Shown: in pieces, positions 6,895 through 10,269 of the stretch
Layout: every line of letters begins with the position of its first letter
Position numbering within the stretch: the first letter of the stretch is position 1
NCBI GenBank assembly: GCA_023262645.1
Contig: JALRAA010000027.1
Location: forward strand, 1-10,269
Source: Burkholderiaceae bacterium
GTDB lineage: Bacteria > Pseudomonadota > Gammaproteobacteria > Burkholderiales > Burkholderiaceae_C
Direction: 5' to 3'
DNA: 10,269 nt
Made by a program: the position numbers and the translations under genes
The notes under the pieces: model-generated
The model's database searches: none
Told to the model about the DNA's origin: nothing
What the model saw: only the letters and a program-made list of their open reading frames with translations

Positions 6895-7922
6895 CGCTTG
6901 TCTGCTTCACTCGTGAAGGAGTCTGCAAAAAACGCGTCAGCCGATAAACCGTGCTGGGAATAGTCTCGCTGTGCGGCATCTATCACCACGGGGGCACCAC
7001 AGGCGTACACCTGGTAGCCCGACAAATCAGGAATATCTTGCAACACAGCCGCATGCACAAAACCTGTTCGGCCTTGCCAATGGTCTTCTGGCAAAGCATC
7101 TGACACGACGGGCACATATTGCAAATGCGGCATGTGTTGGCATTGGGCCATGACCCAATCGTGCATGTACAAATCGGTGGGCCGTCGACCGCCCCAATAC
7201 AGATAGGCAGGACGTTTTATCTGGCGGTGTTGCATGTGTTCTATCAAGGCTTTGATCGGCGCAAAACCCGTGCCGGAGGCCAGTAAGACCATGGGCAATT
7301 CGCTGTCTTCGCGCAAATAAAAACTGCCGAATGGCGCCTCAATGCGTTGGATCTCTTTTTCCTTCATCGCGCCAAACACATGGTCGGTGAATTTGCCGCC
7401 GGGCATATGCCGTATGTGCAAATCGATGATCGGCGCACCAGCGACCAAAGTGTGTGGCGCATTCGCCATGGAATAAGCGCGGCGCGAACCATCGCGCAAT
7501 AAAAACTCCACATATTGGCCAGCATGGAACTGCATGTTTTCTGTGGATGGCAATTGCAAACTGATACGCATCACGTCGTGCGAGAGTTTTTCCATCGAAG
7601 CGACACGTACCGGCATTTTGCGAATGGGAAATGCGTCGGCTCGGGTGACTTGTCTGGACTCGAGCACCACATCACTCAGCGCAGTGGCACGGCAAGTCAA
7701 CACCATGCCTTGGGCCAATTCGGACTCTGACAACGCTTTGGCTTGGTAAGCATCCAAATGGATTTCGCCAGAGACTTTTTGGCATTTGCACGAACCACAT
7801 GCACCGTCTTTGCAACCGTAGGGCATGCCGATACCTTGCCGTATGCCTGCGCTCAACAATGTTTCGCCTGCGTCAACGGTGAAAGAACGGCCACTGGGTT
7901 GCACCAAGACTTGAAACGCCAT
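6891..7922 (-). CDS. 2Fe-2S/FAD NAD(P)H oxidoreductase of the 'CDP-6-deoxy-delta-3,4-glucoseen reductase'-like family
   Basis: Electron-transfer flavoprotein built like the reductases of phenol hydroxylase and methane monooxygenase: it takes electrons from NAD(P)H through FAD to a plant-type [2Fe-2S] centre. Length is 343 residues. The ferredoxin domain (about 1-92) has cluster cysteines 37, 42, 45 and 77 (YGCKDGACGSC). The FAD-binding domain (about 100-205) shows RAYSMAN at 148-154. The NAD domain shows SGTGFAP at 216-222, YLYWGGRRPTDLY at 240-252 and YACGAP at 306-311, ending with FFADSF. The ATG at 7922 is chosen because GAGGAT lies 7 nt upstream and MAFQVLVQPS starts the ferredoxin fold; the frame stays open for 145 further codons, but those run antisense through the neighbouring gene. 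Burkholderiales copies often carry the glucoseen-reductase name, yet no dideoxysugar genes are nearby, so the acceptor is unknown. Confidence 0.9.
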   Translation of the reverse strand: MAFQVLVQPSGRSFTVDAGETLLSAGIRQGIGMPYGCKDGACGSCKCQKVSGEIHLDAYQAKALSESELAQGMVLTCRATALSDVVLESRQVTRADAFPIRKMPVRVASMEKLSHDVMRISLQLPSTENMQFHAGQYVEFLLRDGSRRAYSMANAPHTLVAGAPIIDLHIRHMPGGKFTDHVFGAMKEKEIQRIEAPFGSFYLREDSELPMVLLASGTGFAPIKALIEHMQHRQIKRPAYLYWGGRRPTDLYMHDWVMAQCQHMPHLQYVPVVSDALPEDHWQGRTGFVHAAVLQDIPDLSGYQVYACGAPVVIDAAQRDYSQHGLSADAFFADSFTSEADKR

Positions 7923-7929
7923 GCTTGTT

Positions 7930-7935
7930 ATCCTC
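7930..7935 (-). promoter_or_regulatory. Ribosome binding site of the ferredoxin reductase gene
   Basis: GAGGAT on the minus strand, 7 nt before the ATG at 7922. It fixes that start against the much longer open frame extending to 8357. Confidence 0.7.
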
Positions 7936-7981
7936 GGGTTTGGTGTGAACAACGAAAGACTGGATTTTGCCTTCAAACCAA

Positions 7982-8893
7982 ATGCCCTTGGGCGCATTGC
8001 CAGCGCGCTTTCGCCGACCGCGTGTATTGATCGTGGGTTGCGGCGATGTGGGTTTGCGTGCTGCATCTGGGTTGATGTCGTCAGCACGTGTGTATGCGCT
8101 GACCAGCAGTCCCGCGCGAGTGCCCGTATTGCAGCAGCGGGGTATCGTGCCGCTGCTGGGTAATTTGGACGATGCCGCCTCTTTGCGGCGATTGGCAGGC
8201 GTGGCCACCCATGTGGTGCACATGGCCCCTCCACCTCTGCAAGGCAGTACAGATCCGCGTACACGTGCGCTGATTCAGGCCTTGGTGTTGCGCAGTCCTC
8301 CGGTGGCTTGGGTTTATGGATCAACCAGTGGTGTCTATGGAGATTGTGGGGGCGCATGGATTGACGAGACGCGACGCTTGAACCCCGTCACAGAGCGGGC
8401 GCAACGCAGGGTGGATGCCGAGCGATGGTTACAAGCCTTTGGCAAGCGCGTTGGCACACGTGTCAGTGTTTTGCGTATTCCGGGTATTTATGCACTTGAC
8501 CGTGAAGGTGGTACGCCCAAAGAACGTCTGCAACGTGGCACGCCAGTGTTGCAAGCCGCTGATGATGTTTACACCAACCATGTGCATGCCGATGATTTGG
8601 CGAGGGCCACAGTGCTTTCAGTGTGGCGCGGACGTGCGTTACGCGTGGTTCATGTCAGCGACGACAGCGACATGTTGATGGGCGACTACATGGACTGGGC
8701 TGCAGACCTGTGGCAGTTGCCAAGACCGCCTCGCATCAGCCGAGCGCAAGCGCAAACCGCATTGCCCGCCATGACACTGAGCTTCATGGGTGAATCGCGT
8801 CGCATGGACAACCAGCGTTTGAAAACAGAATTGCGCCTGAAGTTGCGCTATCCCACCGTGCGTGAAGGCTTACAAAACGCGCCGGTTTTCTAG
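7982..8893 (+). CDS. YeeZ-like atypical SDR-family NAD(P)-binding protein
   Basis: Probable NAD(P)-dependent oxidoreductase or epimerase-like protein; substrate unknown. From the ATG at 7982 it has 303 residues. The N-terminal Rossmann strand reads RVLIVGCGDVGLR with the dinucleotide motif GCGDVG at 19-24. The block YGSTSGVYGDCGG (112-124) carries the usual SDR serine/threonine and Tyr119, but position +4 from that tyrosine is Gly, not the Lys of classical SDRs. YTNHVHADDLA (197-207) is the late block shared with E. coli YeeZ and related proteins. A TTG at 7967 would add five residues; neither start has a clear ribosome binding site. The gene diverges from the ferredoxin reductase over 59 bp, so the two share a regulatory region. 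Its TAG stop overlaps the stop of the next, opposed gene by 4 bp. Confident of the fold family, not of the reaction. Confidence 0.85.
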   Translation: MPLGALPARFRRPRVLIVGCGDVGLRAASGLMSSARVYALTSSPARVPVLQQRGIVPLLGNLDDAASLRRLAGVATHVVHMAPPPLQGSTDPRTRALIQALVLRSPPVAWVYGSTSGVYGDCGGAWIDETRRLNPVTERAQRRVDAERWLQAFGKRVGTRVSVLRIPGIYALDREGGTPKERLQRGTPVLQAADDVYTNHVHADDLARATVLSVWRGRALRVVHVSDDSDMLMGDYMDWAADLWQLPRPPRISRAQAQTALPAMTLSFMGESRRMDNQRLKTELRLKLRYPTVREGLQNAPVF

Positions 8894-10014
8894 CGCATTC
8901 CGATCTTGGCGTCGCCAAAAATGCCCGCAGCTTCGCGAGGCAGGCTGCGCCAATATTGCGAGGTGGCTTGTACCTTGCCGCCCAATGCGGCGGCGGCTTC
9001 CCAACCCCACCGCGGCTTATACAAAAAACTGCGGCCCAAAGCCACCATGTCGGCTTCATTCGCTTGCAATACCGCCTCGGCTTGTTGTGGTTCGGTGATC
9101 AAGCCCACGGCAATCGTTGGCAAACCCACCGCGTGTTTGATGTGCTTGGCAAAGTGCACTTGGTAGCCCGGGCCAATCGCAATTTTTTGTTGCGGAGAAA
9201 TGCCACCCGAGGACACATGGATGAAATTGGCGCCAGCCTGTTTGAGCAGGCTGGTCAGCTCTGTGGTTTCTTCCAGATTCCATCCGCCATCAATCCAGTC
9301 GCTGGCGGACAAACGCATGCCCAACACGCCATCAAACACTTTACGCACCGCCTTGAAAACTTGCAGGGGGAATCGAGTGCGGTTGGCGAAGCTGCCACCA
9401 TAGTTGTCTTGGCGTTGGTTGGCGATCGGCGATAAAAACTCGTGCAACAAATAACCATGCGCACCGTGCAATTCCAACATGTCTAAACCCATGGCTTGGG
9501 CGCGTTGGGCAGCATGCACAAACGCTTGTTCAATGGACAATAAACCTGCGGCGTCAATTTCATGCGGTGGCTCTTCGCCATCGAGCAAATGGATGGGCGA
9601 AGGCGCGACGGTGTCCCATCCGCCGTTTTCTTTGGGGATCAACATGCCGCCGTGCCAAGGTTGCGCGCTTGAACCCTTGCGGCCAGCGTGTGCGATTTGT
9701 AAACACACTGGCATGGGCGGCGCCAGTTTGCGAGCCCTGGCCAAGGTATCGGCCAATGCGTTGGCCGTGGCGTCGTCCCATAGGCCAAGGCAGTTGGGCG
9801 TGATGCGACCTTGCGCGGTGACTGCAGTGGCCTCGATCATGAACACGCCTGCGCCGCTGTTGAGCAAATTGCCCCAATGCATCAAATGCCAATCGTTGGC
9901 TTTGCCATCCAAGTGGCAGGCATATTGGCACATTGGGGCCACCACGATACGGTTGGGTAAAGTCAATGCGCCGCGCGGTGAGTGGAGTTGAATCGGGGTG
10001 AACAGCAGGCTCAT
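8890..10014 (-). CDS. Old yellow enzyme family NADH:flavin oxidoreductase (YqjM/XenA-like)
   Basis: FMN-dependent TIM-barrel enzyme; relatives reduce the C=C bond of unsaturated carbonyl compounds or nitro groups with NAD(P)H. The protein has 374 residues. The thermophilic-like (YqjM/XenA) class is indicated by PMCQY with Cys29 and Tyr31, equivalent to Cys26 and Tyr28 of YqjM. Further residues: Gln106 and HAGRK (109-113), the substrate pair His183 and His186 in HGAHGYL with Tyr188, the NYGGS block (204-208) with NRTRFP, Arg234 in GMRLS, and the FMN-phosphate region VALGRSFLYKPRW (324-336). All expected active-site residues are present, so it should be active; the physiological substrate cannot be read from the sequence. 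The start is ATG at 10014 with MSLLFTPIQL typical of the family; the upstream AAGA is only a weak ribosome binding site. Confidence 0.94.
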   Translation of the reverse strand: MSLLFTPIQLHSPRGALTLPNRIVVAPMCQYACHLDGKANDWHLMHWGNLLNSGAGVFMIEATAVTAQGRITPNCLGLWDDATANALADTLARARKLAPPMPVCLQIAHAGRKGSSAQPWHGGMLIPKENGGWDTVAPSPIHLLDGEEPPHEIDAAGLLSIEQAFVHAAQRAQAMGLDMLELHGAHGYLLHEFLSPIANQRQDNYGGSFANRTRFPLQVFKAVRKVFDGVLGMRLSASDWIDGGWNLEETTELTSLLKQAGANFIHVSSGGISPQQKIAIGPGYQVHFAKHIKHAVGLPTIAVGLITEPQQAEAVLQANEADMVALGRSFLYKPRWGWEAAAALGGKVQATSQYWRSLPREAAGIFGDAKIGMR

Positions 10015-10084
10015 GGTCTTGTGTCGTCAGTCAAAAAACGCCATCTTAAGACCGGAACAAGCACCCGCGGAAACGCCAGTAGCC

Positions 10085-10110
10085 AAAAAAAACGACCCTT
10101 GTGGGGTCGT
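10085..10110 (-). terminator. Rho-independent terminator, leftward
   Basis: On the minus strand ACGACCC (10110-10104) pairs perfectly with GGGTCGT (10098-10092) over a 5-nt loop, followed by a run of eight Ts (10092-10085, one of them in the stem). There is no T-run on the plus strand after the hairpin, so it works leftward only. It lies 70 nt after the stop of the partial gene at the right edge and separates it from the old-yellow-enzyme gene. Confidence 0.88.
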
Positions 10111-10112
10111 CA

Positions 10113-10141
10113 AATATTCCGGTGCTGACCAATGCCGTCAA
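10113..10141 (-). promoter_or_regulatory. Candidate promoter for the old-yellow-enzyme gene
   Basis: On the minus strand TTGACG (10141-10136, five of six matches to TTGACA) is 17 bp from AATATT (10118-10113, four of six matches to TATAAT). Transcription would begin near 10106, inside the terminator hairpin, leaving a leader of about 90 nt. A perfect TATAAT also occurs at 10146-10141, but without a -35 match at the proper distance. Support is consensus only. Confidence 0.3.
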
Positions 10142-10180
10142 TTATAAATTTACATCAAGCGTTACTCAGCTCCAAATCGA

Positions 10181-10269
10181 TTACTTATTGAGCACAAGTC
10201 TTTCAACAACTTGTCCACCAAGGATATGGGCAGTTAGTATTTCTTCTATATCTTCAAGGCAGACATAGG
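10181..10269 (-). CDS. C-terminal end of a probable thioredoxin-fold [2Fe-2S] ferredoxin
   Basis: An open frame enters from the right edge and gives 28 residues before a TAA at 10183-10181, followed by an intrinsic terminator. The tail reads YVCLEDIEEILTAHILGGQ and ends VVERLVLNK. It aligns without gaps to the ends of small (about 100-residue) thioredoxin-like [2Fe-2S] ferredoxins of betaproteobacteria, which as I recall them end in a pattern like YVDEADIDEII...HL..G..VERL. The cluster cysteines would lie outside the window, so this rests on the tail only. Codon use is unlike the neighbours: ATA twice, CTA, AGA and repeated CTT/GTT. NuoE- or NuoF-related proteins have somewhat similar ends and are the main alternative. 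Confidence 0.45.
   Translation of the reverse strand, partial: YVCLEDIEEILTAHILGGQVVERLVLNK

Noticed and set aside
6884..6918. Perfect hairpin CTTCAC/GTGAAG (6905-6918) near the rarA and reductase ends, with a run of As at 6883-6889.
   Set aside because: On the plus strand no T-run follows; on the minus strand the T-run is about 15 nt beyond the stem. It also lies inside reductase coding sequence, so it does not qualify as an intrinsic terminator.
7923..8357. Open frame extending the ferredoxin reductase by 145 codons upstream on the minus strand.
   Set aside because: It runs antisense through the SDR gene, looks low in complexity (rich in His, Arg, Pro, Ala), and the ATG at 7922 has a good ribosome binding site and a normal ferredoxin-domain beginning.
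10015..10180. Search for a tRNA or small RNA in the gap near the right edge.
   Set aside because: Apart from the terminator hairpin and promoter-like boxes I could find no cloverleaf or other stable structure.

Overview
This window looks like an ordinary chromosomal stretch of a betaproteobacterium, most likely order Burkholderiales and plausibly close to Comamonadaceae. The grounds are the gene order (trxB diverging from ftsK-lolA-rarA), the short four-domain FtsK with a Comamonadaceae-like N-terminus, and a ferredoxin reductase/SDR pair typical of that order. Most of the window is fairly GC-rich (a 60-base sample inside ftsK is about 58% G+C). The last ~130 bases are much poorer (47 of 129, about 36%). 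I see no rRNA, tRNA, CRISPR array, insertion sequence or phage gene.

Layout. On the minus strand, bases 1-1404 hold most of an iron-sulfur (6-4) photolyase/cryptochrome (PhrB type), cut at its C-terminus by the window edge. Thioredoxin reductase trxB (1438-2385) lies 33 nt upstream of it on the same strand. A 109-bp divergent gap (2386-2494), with a hairpin plus T-tract in the presumed trxB leader, separates trxB from a plus-strand run: ftsK (2495-4828, DNA translocase), lolA (4918-5577, periplasmic lipoprotein carrier) and rarA (5587-6894, replication-associated AAA+ ATPase). The stop codon of rarA overlaps, tail to tail, the stop of a minus-strand 2Fe-2S/FAD oxidoreductase (6891-7922). That gene diverges over 59 bp from a YeeZ-like SDR protein (7982-8893), whose stop in turn overlaps tail to tail the stop of an old-yellow-enzyme flavoprotein (8890-10014, minus). 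The right edge holds a minus-strand intrinsic terminator (10085-10110) and the last 28 codons of another minus-strand gene, probably a small thioredoxin-fold [2Fe-2S] ferredoxin.

How the genes fit together. ftsK-lolA-rarA is a housekeeping block for chromosome segregation, outer-membrane lipoprotein transport and replication-fork maintenance. The flanking genes are mostly flavin or iron-sulfur redox proteins: photolyase, TrxB, ferredoxin reductase, old yellow enzyme and the ferredoxin-like fragment. They need not form one pathway. I do not see a convincing new multigene system. The points most worth a second look are the compositional break at the right edge, the trxB leader hairpin, a possible 31-codon ORF coupling ftsK to lolA, and the two 4-bp stop-codon overlaps.
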